Positions 51,683 through 60,202 of a stretch of 64,000 bases of DNA are shown here, one piece after another (position 1 is the first letter of the stretch; every line of letters begins with the position of its first letter). The stretch covers positions 56,401-120,400 of the forward strand of contig CAKRLV010000007.1 of assembly GCA_934359755.1 (NCBI GenBank), read 5' to 3'. Made by a program: the position numbers and the translations under genes. The notes below the pieces were generated by a model. The model worked only from the letters and a program-made list of their open reading frames with translations, was not told the origin of the DNA and ran no database searches. Origin of the DNA: an uncultured Agathobacter sp. GTDB taxonomy: Bacteria; Bacillota; Clostridia; Lachnospirales; Lachnospiraceae.

Positions 51683-53344
51683 ATGGTGAAAAAACAAGCA
51701 AAATTTGTAGGTGTATTTTGGGTATTACTATTGTCAATAGTAATTGTTTGTTCTGTAAAAGTGAAAGCTGCAACGAGCATTTCATTATCGGATTTGCCTG
51801 CTTTCCCGGATAATGGACAAAGATATTGGGTCATTTTTACAGAGGGATTCCGTAATTCGCGAGTGGAGCTTACTACTTGTAATATTTCCCAAAATGCGGA
51901 CAAGGCATGGATTAAGTGGGATCAGAATTTGACCCTTCAAGGGGCTAACTGTGTAGGCGAATATAATCAGTACTATTTAAATGATTATGGTGAGTGGGAG
52001 CAAATAGGTACATATGATTTATTTACAGACTATGCCACATCAGTAATAGCAAGTAATCTTGATGTGAAAAATATATATGGAAGTGTATGTGTTGCAAAAG
52101 CTGAGTATGGAGGATATCCAGGGCTTGCAAAATCGCAATGTCACATAACATATAATGCTAATGGCGGAAGTAATGCACCATCTTCACAGAAATTTACTTC
52201 TGGCTCTAAAGTCAAGATATCATCAAAGAAGCCTGTTAGAAGTGGGTATATTTTTGAAGGTTGGGGAAAAACTTCAAAAACTACAGAAGTTAGTTATTAT
52301 AGTGGAAAAAACTATGTTTTCAATAAAAATATAACTTTATATGCAGTATGGAAAAAGGTACCAAGTTGTGTTGACGATAAGACAATGTCAATTTTGGATA
52401 AAAAGCTAAAGCTATCAGCGGTATCATTTGCAAATATATTTGCTAAAAAAGCTAAGAGTTCTGATGAGACCACAGCACCAAATGCAATACAAAAACTTAA
52501 AGATTTAGGAAATCAAGTTACTATTGTTGGCTACGAAAAAAAAGTCCCAGATGAAGTACTTGAAGCTTTTGCGATGGCTGTTTTAAGCACGATGGATGAT
52601 GCAAAAATTGACAAATATGAAACAAATACAAACAAGCTTACATTGCAAATATACAATCAGATAAAGGATGGTATAAAAACCGAATCTAAAAAAATAACGA
52701 TAGGAAGTATGACATATACGGTAGACTTTACAATTTTGGCACAAGCCTATGGTAAGGCAGGTGTACAGGTATCTTGGGCAAATGTAACTTGGCAAGATAA
52801 AAAGAATAAACCATATTCTGTACATATTACTTCAAACTCTACTGATGAGAGCATGAAAAAGGCATTATCCTCTTATTGTGCAGTTTTAGCTCAGTTGAAC
52901 AAAGGTATATGGAAAGACTTTTTGGCGAAATATGTGACAGGGGGCTGGAAATTAGCAGGACTTAATAATGTTAAGAAGCTTGATGATAAGACAGTATCTA
53001 AATATTTTGATCATAGTGAAAATCTCATAATGGTAATAACTGGAGATAAAAAGGCAAAAGAATTTTTGGTAAATGATGCAAGTGGAATTTTGAAAGACAA
53101 GCTGTCAAAAATGACAAAAAAGCAATTTCGTGAGTTTATCAAAAAGAATGTACCAGATGGTGACAAAATTGTTAAAGCAGCTGATAAATATAAAAAGGTA
53201 TATGACAAATACAATGATTACAAGAAATATCTCAGGAAATGGAAGAAATCAGGTAAAGACAGTGATTTAACAAAATGTGAAAAAGCATATGACGAATGCC
53301 AGAAGATGATAGATTCATTGGATGCTATAATCAAAAAAATATAA
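51683..53344 (+). CDS. Secreted protein with a Listeria-Bacteroides (InlB B) repeat
   Basis: 553 residues. Signal peptide with a hydrophobic core (FVGVFWVLLLSIVIVCSV) and likely cleavage after VKA. Residues about 153-230 form one InlB B-type repeat (ITYNANGGSNAPSS, GYIFEGWGKT, ITLYAVWKK). The rest is Lys-rich and mostly helical, without a recognised domain or anchor. GGAGGG precedes the ATG. Its location suggests association with the surface polymer. Confidence 0.75.
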   Translation: MVKKQAKFVGVFWVLLLSIVIVCSVKVKAATSISLSDLPAFPDNGQRYWVIFTEGFRNSRVELTTCNISQNADKAWIKWDQNLTLQGANCVGEYNQYYLNDYGEWEQIGTYDLFTDYATSVIASNLDVKNIYGSVCVAKAEYGGYPGLAKSQCHITYNANGGSNAPSSQKFTSGSKVKISSKKPVRSGYIFEGWGKTSKTTEVSYYSGKNYVFNKNITLYAVWKKVPSCVDDKTMSILDKKLKLSAVSFANIFAKKAKSSDETTAPNAIQKLKDLGNQVTIVGYEKKVPDEVLEAFAMAVLSTMDDAKIDKYETNTNKLTLQIYNQIKDGIKTESKKITIGSMTYTVDFTILAQAYGKAGVQVSWANVTWQDKKNKPYSVHITSNSTDESMKKALSSYCAVLAQLNKGIWKDFLAKYVTGGWKLAGLNNVKKLDDKTVSKYFDHSENLIMVITGDKKAKEFLVNDASGILKDKLSKMTKKQFREFIKKNVPDGDKIVKAADKYKKVYDKYNDYKKYLRKWKKSGKDSDLTKCEKAYDECQKMIDSLDAIIKKI

Positions 53345-53444
53345 TTATATATTTTTAATGGTTGAAGGTTGAGAGTTGAATAATAAAGAAAGTGAACCAT
53401 AAGATAGACAAAAGTTAATGTACAAGGTACAGCGAGGTAAAAAT

Positions 53445-56390
53445 ATGTATTGTAAAAATTGTGGCAGACCTATAAATGATAGTGATAAATTTTGTTATAA
53501 CTGTGGATGTTCAATAGAGAAAAATACTAATGTACCAAAAGCCAAAAAAGGCAAGAGCAAATATATCATTATGGCTATTAGCATTTTATGTGTATTTAGT
53601 GGAGCGGTGTTATTAGCATTGAATTTTAAGGATGGTATAAATATAAATATACCAATTATCAAAGATATTGCATCAAATAACAACACAGACTATATAGCAT
53701 GGGTATCAAATAACGATAGTAAATATGGCTATATCAATAAATCAGGTCAAGAGATAGTTTCTTGTAAATATGATTATGCAGAAGATTTTGAAAATGGGTT
53801 AGCAAAAGTTGGACTTTATAATGGAACAGACGAAGATGGTGATTCATTATATTTGTACGGATTAATTAATACAAATGGCAAGGAAATAGTTTCTTGTGAA
53901 TATGATAATATTGAAATCTTAAGTGAAAATAATGCCATAGGAGTAGAAAAGAATAATCAGGTATCATTGTTGGATATGAATGGCAGAGTAATAGTTCAAA
54001 CTAAATATAATAGAATATATGGTGAGGTAAGAAACTCTGATTTAATAGAAGTTGAAGATAATGATGGTAATGATGGTTGTATTAATATAAAGGGAGATGA
54101 GATAATTCCTTGCAAATATTCATATTCGATGGAGTACATAGAAAATAAAGAGCTAATGCTGGTAACTGTATATAGTGAAGAATCGCCTTCATTAGACAAT
54201 TATGGACTGGTAGATCTTAATGGAAATGAAGTTATTCCACCGCAAGAATGTTTTTGGGGGGATCAAACCTACGAAACATCTGATATCTTACCAGTTAAAT
54301 TAAATGGTAAATATGGGTATATGGACTGTCAAGGAAATGTTGTTATACCTATAGAATATGATTGTGCTTCTGAGTTTGGAAAAAACGGATTGGCAATAGT
54401 AACAAAAGATGGTAATTCGTATATTATTGATAAATCAGGAAATGTTCAGAGTCAATGTAGTAATTCTTATACGTATGCTGATTCATTTGAAGAAAATGGA
54501 TTAGCAAGAGTATTAGATGGCGAATATTATGGATTTATAAATACAAAGGGAGAGGAAATAATACCATGCAAGTATTATAAGGTTGATAAAATTATTTCTT
54601 ACCCAAAGAGTTATTATTTTTATAAGAATAATTTGGCTAAAGTAGTAATTGAAGATGGCGAAGATTGTCTCTATGGACTTGTTGATTCTTCTGGGAAGGA
54701 AATAATACCATGTGAATATAATATGTGCGTAGTGTTTGATAATGATAGAATTAGTGTTTCAAAAAATGATAAATATGGATTATTTGATTATAAGGGAAAT
54801 AATATATTACCATTTGAATATGACTTAATTATTGCTCATACAGAAGATGCTTTATTAATTTCATCATATGTATATGAAGAGTATTTAGGAACAGACATGA
54901 TTGTTGTGAAAGATGGCAAAAAAGGATTATTGGATAAAAATGGAAAAGTAATTTTTGATTGTATATATACAGATTTTGAGCCAATTGATAAAAATGGTTA
55001 TTTTGTTGCCTATTTGGGCGAGGATAAAACAACTCCTGTTTTGTTAAATAAAAATGGTAAGGAAATAATTCCAGAAGGATATGAATATATTGGAAAGTTT
55101 GGTGATAATGGGTTAATACCTGTATCACAAAACGGAAAATTCAGCTGTGTGGATGAAAAAGGAAACACAAAATTAGAATTAGAAAATGAATATTATAGAA
55201 TGGGAGCATTTGTTGAGTGCACTATAGAAGACAGTTCTGATGAAGGAAAGCAAGATTCAAATAATGCAGATGAAGATGTTTATTCGGAAAAAAATAATAC
55301 GGAGTCGAATGGAGCATTAAATGATTATGATTCAGAAGTAGCTGCTGCTGATTATGAAGAGAGTACAAGTGAGAAAAAATCTTTTGATGGAGATGTTCTT
55401 TTAACAGCAGAGAATATATATTATAAGAAAAATGACGGTACAGTTTGGGGAAAAGGTGTTAATACAGACGGAGAATTGGGTAATGGTGAAAGAACTGACA
55501 GCACAGAATGGACACAAGTTCTAGACATTTATAATGCGAAAAAGATATTTAAATGTAGCTATTGTTATGCGTTAACTACGGAAGGGGATTTGTATAGGTG
55601 GGGAAATAATATTTTTACACCAGAAAAAGTAGATTTTCCAGAGAAGATTATAGATGTAACCTGTAATGCAGATCAATCATCAGAGTGTCCTCCAATAATT
55701 ACATGTGATAGTGGCAAGAAATATTTAATGAGTAATGATGCTTATGTAGAATTAGATTTTGAAAATATCGATAATATATCTACAATAAGTTTTGCTAGCT
55801 ATATAAATAGTTTATATTATTTTTTACTGTTGGATGGACAATTGTATAAATGTGAACCAAATTTTAATACAAGCTATAGTCATGAAAAAGATAGTTTTGA
55901 AATTAGTGAAAAAACCTTTACAGAATTGTATGAAATTACCCCAGTTGATTGTGGCAATAAAAAATTGAAAGGTGGTTCATCTGTTAGCACGTCAAATGAT
56001 TTGAATGGGTATGAAAGTTATTTTGTTGACGAGGAAAATGGAGAGTGCTTTAAGTGCAAGTTTAATGAGGAAAATAGTTCATTAGAAAGTTGTGGGGGAA
56101 ACAATGTAAAAACTATGTACATTTCTTATTCTTCAGGAAAAAATAGTTATGACCTTTTTAATAGCGGTGATGCTATTTGTGCTGGTAGTAATGGATGTGG
56201 TCAATTAGGTGATGGAACATATGAAGATTTAAAAGAAGGATGGAAATTAAATGATTATAATTTTGAACAATTAAAAGTGGTGAATAGGAGTGTTGCTGCA
56301 ATTGATGAAAATAATAATGTATGGGTGTGGGGAGAATATTTTGGTAATACTCCAGAAATTATTATTTCGGGTGAAGATTTTTCTTATTAA
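53445..56390 (+). CDS. Zinc-ribbon membrane protein with WG repeats and RCC1-like repeats
   Basis: About 981 residues. A cytoplasmic zinc ribbon (C-x2-C...C-x2-C at about residues 3-20, MYCKNCGRPINDSDKFCYNC) is followed by a membrane helix near 43-63, about ten WG-type repeats (YGYINKSGQEIVSCKYDYAE pattern), an acidic linker, and C-terminal RCC1-like units (GTVWGKGVNTDGELGNG, CAGSNGCGQLGDG, NNVWVWGEYF). ATG at 53445 with GAGGT upstream fits the zinc ribbon start better than the ATG at 53418. Function unknown; a surface binding protein is likely. Confidence 0.8.
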   Translation: MYCKNCGRPINDSDKFCYNCGCSIEKNTNVPKAKKGKSKYIIMAISILCVFSGAVLLALNFKDGININIPIIKDIASNNNTDYIAWVSNNDSKYGYINKSGQEIVSCKYDYAEDFENGLAKVGLYNGTDEDGDSLYLYGLINTNGKEIVSCEYDNIEILSENNAIGVEKNNQVSLLDMNGRVIVQTKYNRIYGEVRNSDLIEVEDNDGNDGCINIKGDEIIPCKYSYSMEYIENKELMLVTVYSEESPSLDNYGLVDLNGNEVIPPQECFWGDQTYETSDILPVKLNGKYGYMDCQGNVVIPIEYDCASEFGKNGLAIVTKDGNSYIIDKSGNVQSQCSNSYTYADSFEENGLARVLDGEYYGFINTKGEEIIPCKYYKVDKIISYPKSYYFYKNNLAKVVIEDGEDCLYGLVDSSGKEIIPCEYNMCVVFDNDRISVSKNDKYGLFDYKGNNILPFEYDLIIAHTEDALLISSYVYEEYLGTDMIVVKDGKKGLLDKNGKVIFDCIYTDFEPIDKNGYFVAYLGEDKTTPVLLNKNGKEIIPEGYEYIGKFGDNGLIPVSQNGKFSCVDEKGNTKLELENEYYRMGAFVECTIEDSSDEGKQDSNNADEDVYSEKNNTESNGALNDYDSEVAAADYEESTSEKKSFDGDVLLTAENIYYKKNDGTVWGKGVNTDGELGNGERTDSTEWTQVLDIYNAKKIFKCSYCYALTTEGDLYRWGNNIFTPEKVDFPEKIIDVTCNADQSSECPPIITCDSGKKYLMSNDAYVELDFENIDNISTISFASYINSLYYFLLLDGQLYKCEPNFNTSYSHEKDSFEISEKTFTELYEITPVDCGNKKLKGGSSVSTSNDLNGYESYFVDEENGECFKCKFNEENSSLESCGGNNVKTMYISYSSGKNSYDLFNSGDAICAGSNGCGQLGDGTYEDLKEGWKLNDYNFEQLKVVNRSVAAIDENNNVWVWGEYFGNTPEIIISGEDFSY

Positions 56391-56407
56391 TAAGGAGATG
56401 TAGAAAA

Positions 56408-57523
56408 ATGAACTATGATTATTTAATAGTAGGTTCTGGTCTGTTTGGCTCTGTTTTTGCAAGGCAAGCCACAGACGCAGGCAAGAAAGTTATGGTTATA
56501 GACAAGCGTCCAAACATCGCAGGAAATGTCTATACAGAGAAGGTGGAGGGCATCAACTTCCACAAATATGGTGCACATATTTTCCACACGAACAATACAG
56601 AGGTGTGGAATTATGTGAATCGTTTTGCGACATTCAATCGTTTTACGAATTCACCAGTTGCGAATTATAAGGGAGAGCTTTATTCAATGCCTTTTAACAT
56701 GTACACATTTAACAAGATGTGGGGTGTTGTTACACCTGAGGAAGCGGCTGCGAAGATTGAGGAACAGAAGAAAGAAATCACGGGTGAACCTCGAAACCTT
56801 GAGGAACAGGCTATTTCTCTTGTTGGTCGTGACATCTATGAGAAGCTTGTAAAAGGTTATACAGAGAAGCAGTGGGGACGTGATTGCAAGGAGCTTCCTG
56901 CTTTTATCATCAAGCGTCTTCCAGTCCGTCTGACATTTGACAATAACTATTTCAATGCGCTTTATCAGGGAATTCCGATTGGTGGCTATACCAAGCTGGT
57001 TGAGAATCTTCTCGATGGCATTGAGGTTAAGGTTAACACTGATTATTTTGAGGACAAAGAGAAATGGGATTCTATCGCTGACAAGGTTATTTATACTGGT
57101 GCGATTGATGCATATTTTGATTATTCGTTAGGAAATCTCGAGTATCGTTCTGTCCGTTTTGAGAATGAGGTTCTTGATATTCCGAACTTCCAGGGAAATG
57201 CGGCTGTGAATTATACTGACCGGGAGACTCCATGGACTCGCATAATTGAGCACAAATGGTTTGAGTTTGGCAAGGATGAGAACGGCAATGATTTGCCTAA
57301 GACTATCATAAGCAGGGAGTATTCTTCTGAATGGAAACCTGGGGATGAGCCTTACTATCCTGTAAATGACGAGAAGAATACGGAGCTTTACCGCAAGTAC
57401 AGGGAGCTTGCCGACAAAGAGGACAAGGTCATTTTCGGTGGCAGACTTGGTGAGTACAAGTACTATGATATGGATGCGGTTATTGCCAGTGCATTAAAGC
57501 TGTCGAAAGAGATGCTAGGTTAA
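56408..57523 (+). CDS. glf: UDP-galactopyranose mutase
   Basis: 371 residues. FAD-binding N-terminus YDYLIVGSGLFGSVFARQ, then NIAGNVYTE and KYGAHIFHTNN, and the active-site region GRDIYEKLVKGYTEKQWG. It interconverts UDP-galactopyranose and UDP-galactofuranose. AAGGAG precedes the ATG. Composition is more GC-balanced than in the preceding 12 kb. The next gene encodes a matching transferase. Confidence 0.96.
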   Translation: MNYDYLIVGSGLFGSVFARQATDAGKKVMVIDKRPNIAGNVYTEKVEGINFHKYGAHIFHTNNTEVWNYVNRFATFNRFTNSPVANYKGELYSMPFNMYTFNKMWGVVTPEEAAAKIEEQKKEITGEPRNLEEQAISLVGRDIYEKLVKGYTEKQWGRDCKELPAFIIKRLPVRLTFDNNYFNALYQGIPIGGYTKLVENLLDGIEVKVNTDYFEDKEKWDSIADKVIYTGAIDAYFDYSLGNLEYRSVRFENEVLDIPNFQGNAAVNYTDRETPWTRIIEHKWFEFGKDENGNDLPKTIISREYSSEWKPGDEPYYPVNDEKNTELYRKYRELADKEDKVIFGGRLGEYKYYDMDAVIASALKLSKEMLG

Positions 57524-57525
57524 TA

Positions 57526-58575
57526 ATGGGTAGTTCTTTGAGAGATGTCAGGCTTGCGCTTAATATATGTACATATAATAGAGTTGAATTTATTGAGCGT
57601 AATGTATCAAGGCTGCTTGGATCGGATTTTTTTTCTGACAGAAGCAGCAAATATTTTGGTAAACTACATATATTTGTGATTGATAATGGCGCGCAGTTAC
57701 CAACATCTGATAATGAGTTTGTGCATGTTTTCCACAATAAGAATTCTGGTGGTTCTGGTGGATTTCAGCGTGGGCTTGAGGAAATCCGTAGGTTTTCGGT
57801 GGATTTTACGCATGTTATTTTTATGGATGATGATGTGGATTTCGAGCTGGAGTCATTCTATATTCTTTTTGATTTTCTGACCAGTGTGGATGAGAGATAT
57901 ATTGATAATCCTGTTGCAGGGCGTATGTTTTGCATGGATAAAAGGGATGTTCAGTACACTGCGGCAGAGATTTGGAATCAGGGGAACATTGGGCATATTG
58001 ATTTTTTGAAGATGGTGAATGCGGACAATTATCATTATGGACATGTTGTGTATGATTCTGGTGCGGAGTATGGCGGCTGGTGGTTTTGTTGCTTTCCTAT
58101 GTCTTTTGCAAGGAAGAATGATATTATTCCTTTTTTCATTCATTGTGATGATGTGGAGTATGGGCTGCGTTGTGGAAAGCCGCCGATTATTATAGAGGGC
58201 GTACAGGTTTGGCATGAGACTTTTGACAAGCGTATGACGCCGATTATTCGGTATTATGATACGAGAAATCCACTTTTTGTGAATGAACTTCATGGGATAT
58301 CGAAGGAGCCTGAGGTAATTTTGGATGAGTGGAAGCGGGCGATTACGGAGTGCCATGTGCAGCAGGATTGGCTCACAGAGTACTATTTAATCCGCGCTCT
58401 TAATGATTATCTGAATGGAATTAGGTGGCTTAAGCATATTGATGCAGGGAAATATCATAGGAAGTTGTTGAGGATGAAAAGCAGCAGGTATAAGAATGCC
58501 TTTTTCTGGAGGGTGGTCGAGCGCAGATTTAGGTGGAAGTATAGACTTGGAAACAAAGAAAAAGGAAAACAGTGA
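57526..58575 (+). CDS. GlfT-like galactofuranosyltransferase (GT2)
   Basis: 349 residues. The N-x-GGSGGFQRG motif, DDD metal site in VIFMDDDVDFE and the WHE motif in VQVWHETFDKR are those of GlfT-type transferases. It follows glf by two bases, so UDP-galactofuranose made by Glf is the likely donor. About 349 residues is shorter than mycobacterial GlfT2. Confidence 0.85.
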   Translation: MGSSLRDVRLALNICTYNRVEFIERNVSRLLGSDFFSDRSSKYFGKLHIFVIDNGAQLPTSDNEFVHVFHNKNSGGSGGFQRGLEEIRRFSVDFTHVIFMDDDVDFELESFYILFDFLTSVDERYIDNPVAGRMFCMDKRDVQYTAAEIWNQGNIGHIDFLKMVNADNYHYGHVVYDSGAEYGGWWFCCFPMSFARKNDIIPFFIHCDDVEYGLRCGKPPIIIEGVQVWHETFDKRMTPIIRYYDTRNPLFVNELHGISKEPEVILDEWKRAITECHVQQDWLTEYYLIRALNDYLNGIRWLKHIDAGKYHRKLLRMKSSRYKNAFFWRVVERRFRWKYRLGNKEKGKQ

Positions 58576-58612
58576 TGTACATTGTTCTCCTTTTCTTGTA
58601 TAGCTATAAATG

Positions 58613-58810
58613 TTATTTCTTAATTTGGGAAGGATTGAGTTCACCGTAAATGCGTTTGTACTCAGCAAGAAGACTGTCTTTGTCAGCAATAAGACTGTCT
58701 TTGTCATCAAGCTTATGTTTCTGATCATCAATAATTTTTTGTAAATCCTTGTTCTTGTGAACAGCTTCCCAATATTTATCTGAACGAAGTCGTAATACAG
58801 GTTCTGTCAT
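58613..58810 (-). CDS. Free-standing copy of the Rpn-like C-terminal segment
   Basis: 65 residues (MTEPVLRLRSDKYWEAVHKN to NPSQIKK), nearly identical to the tail of the upstream 369-residue gene but with a deletion of 14 residues in the heptad-like DDKDSLIADKDSLL stretch. AGGAGG (58824-58819) is 8 bases from the ATG. It lacks the nuclease domain. Probably a small helical coiled-coil protein that can associate with the full-length one. Confidence 0.65.
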   Translation of the reverse strand: MTEPVLRLRSDKYWEAVHKNKDLQKIIDDQKHKLDDKDSLIADKDSLLAEYKRIYGELNPSQIKK

Positions 58811-58844
58811 ATTGTACACCTCCTGACGTAAGTTCTCATAAATG

Positions 58845-59084
58845 TTATTTTTTGATTTGGGAAGGATTAAGTTCACCATAAATGCGTTTGTATGCAGCAA
58901 TAAGACTGTCTTTGTCATTAAGCTGAACTTTTTGGTCAGCAAGAAGATTGTCTTTGTCAGCAATAAGACTGTCTTTATCATCAAGCTTATGTTTTTGATC
59001 ATTAATAATCTTTTGTAAAGCTTTGTTCTCATGAACAGCTTCCCAATATTTATCTGAACGAAGTCGTAATACAGGTTCTGTCAT
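58845..59084 (-). CDS. Internal in-frame start within the Rpn-like gene (C-terminal product)
   Basis: An AGGAGG (59098-59093) lies 8 bases before an in-frame ATG at 59084, which would give a 79-residue C-terminal product sharing the stop of the full gene. The matching free-standing copy downstream supports translation from this start. Rpn genes in E. coli are reported to make such intragenic inhibitors; its use here is inferred. Confidence 0.5.
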   Translation of the reverse strand: MTEPVLRLRSDKYWEAVHENKALQKIINDQKHKLDDKDSLIADKDNLLADQKVQLNDKDSLIAAYKRIYGELNPSQIKK

Positions 59085-59954
59085 ATTGTACACCTCCTGA
59101 CACAAGTTTTTGTTGCGATAAGAAATACGAAGCATGGATTTCTGTAGGAGATCAAGGATGAGATCTTTTTCGTCCTCGGTTATGAATCCATTTGTAACTT
59201 CATCTTCTAAAATCAGTATAGTTTCATCGAAAAAAGAAGTCAATTCTTCTTTTGATTTTTCAACTGTTTTTAACAATGTTTGTTTCTTTTCTGGGGATGT
59301 TGCAGACCTGATTTTGCGGTCTGATGGGATTTTACGTCGGAAGCGGATTGGAAGAAATGGTATAAGCAGGCAAAGGTGCTTTTCTTTTATTTCCTCTAGC
59401 GAATACGATTGTACTTTTACTGTTGGTACACGGTATTCATGAGTGCTTCCATCTTGAAATTTAATTAGGCATGTCAGATATTTGGGGATTTTCTTTGTGC
59501 CCTGGAGAAAGAGTACAGCCGATTTGGGAAACTCCAGTATCAGCTTTGAGCTTTGCGAGTCTGTACGATAATTGAGTGCCGCGTGCACATCATATTCGAA
59601 CATGCGGATGGTCATTAGTCCATTGTATGTAATCTCGCATTCAAAGTGATAGATGTCCTGTTCATTAACACAGAATGTCAAGTCGGCCTTGATGGTCGAG
59701 ATTTCCTTGGTGTCGGCCCGCTCTACGGAGTACTCTGTGGATAGTGGAACAATGGTGGAATCTTTGGGATATTCCTTTTTATATATTTCGTAAATGAGTG
59801 GAAACAGCAGTGTGGGTGAATTGTATGTAGCTTTCTTGATAATCAGATCCCAAAGCTGCGCTTCTGTGGAAATTTCGTCCGGGAGACCATTTGTTTTGAT
59901 GATTTCCTCGATTTCACTTGCGTGCAAGTGATAAGTATGCCGTGTATTTGCCAT
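58845..59954 (-). CDS. Rpn-like PD-(D/E)XK nuclease-family protein
   Basis: 369 residues. A possible PD-(D/E)XK core is D91 in IKADLTFCVNEQD and E105/E107 in YHFECEIT, followed by RMFEYDVHAALNYR. These fit the Rpn/putative-transposase group in plan, though it is divergent. Residues 292-369 form the tail with DDKDSLIADKD heptad-like repeats. AAGGAGGA precedes the ATG. It is transcribed opposite to the surrounding glycan genes and has an internal start for its tail. Confidence 0.65.
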   Translation of the reverse strand: MANTRHTYHLHASEIEEIIKTNGLPDEISTEAQLWDLIIKKATYNSPTLLFPLIYEIYKKEYPKDSTIVPLSTEYSVERADTKEISTIKADLTFCVNEQDIYHFECEITYNGLMTIRMFEYDVHAALNYRTDSQSSKLILEFPKSAVLFLQGTKKIPKYLTCLIKFQDGSTHEYRVPTVKVQSYSLEEIKEKHLCLLIPFLPIRFRRKIPSDRKIRSATSPEKKQTLLKTVEKSKEELTSFFDETILILEDEVTNGFITEDEKDLILDLLQKSMLRISYRNKNLCQEVYNMTEPVLRLRSDKYWEAVHENKALQKIINDQKHKLDDKDSLIADKDNLLADQKVQLNDKDSLIAAYKRIYGELNPSQIKK

Positions 59955-60202
59955 GGCAGTTCCTCCTTATTGTATTGTAGCTATACTTCTGAAAAAGTGG
60001 CGAGCTGCCAGAATTTTAAGAGATATAGAATTAACGTGACTATTCAAAAGGTGACTCTATAGAGACACGTCCCATACATATGGGGTTTGAATAATGTAAA
60101 ACTGTTACGTAAAATGTATGGTAATCATAACATATAATTTGTGCACTCACAATGCACTCGATGTTTTTTAATAAATTATTTAGAATTGTAGGTAGATGAC
60201 AA

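Larger units (their letters stand above)
58613..59098 (-). repeat. Tandem duplication of the 3' end of the Rpn-like gene
   Basis: The segment from AGGAGGTGTACAATATG to the stop is present at 59098-58845 and again at 58824-58613, with small internal differences. Both copies keep the ribosome site, start codon, frame and the final NPSQIKK codons. Confidence 0.85.

Noticed and set aside
58845..59954. IS-element transposase
   Set aside because: Rpn-type proteins are often labelled as transposases, but there are no terminal inverted repeats or target duplications around the gene, and no DDE motif was seen.
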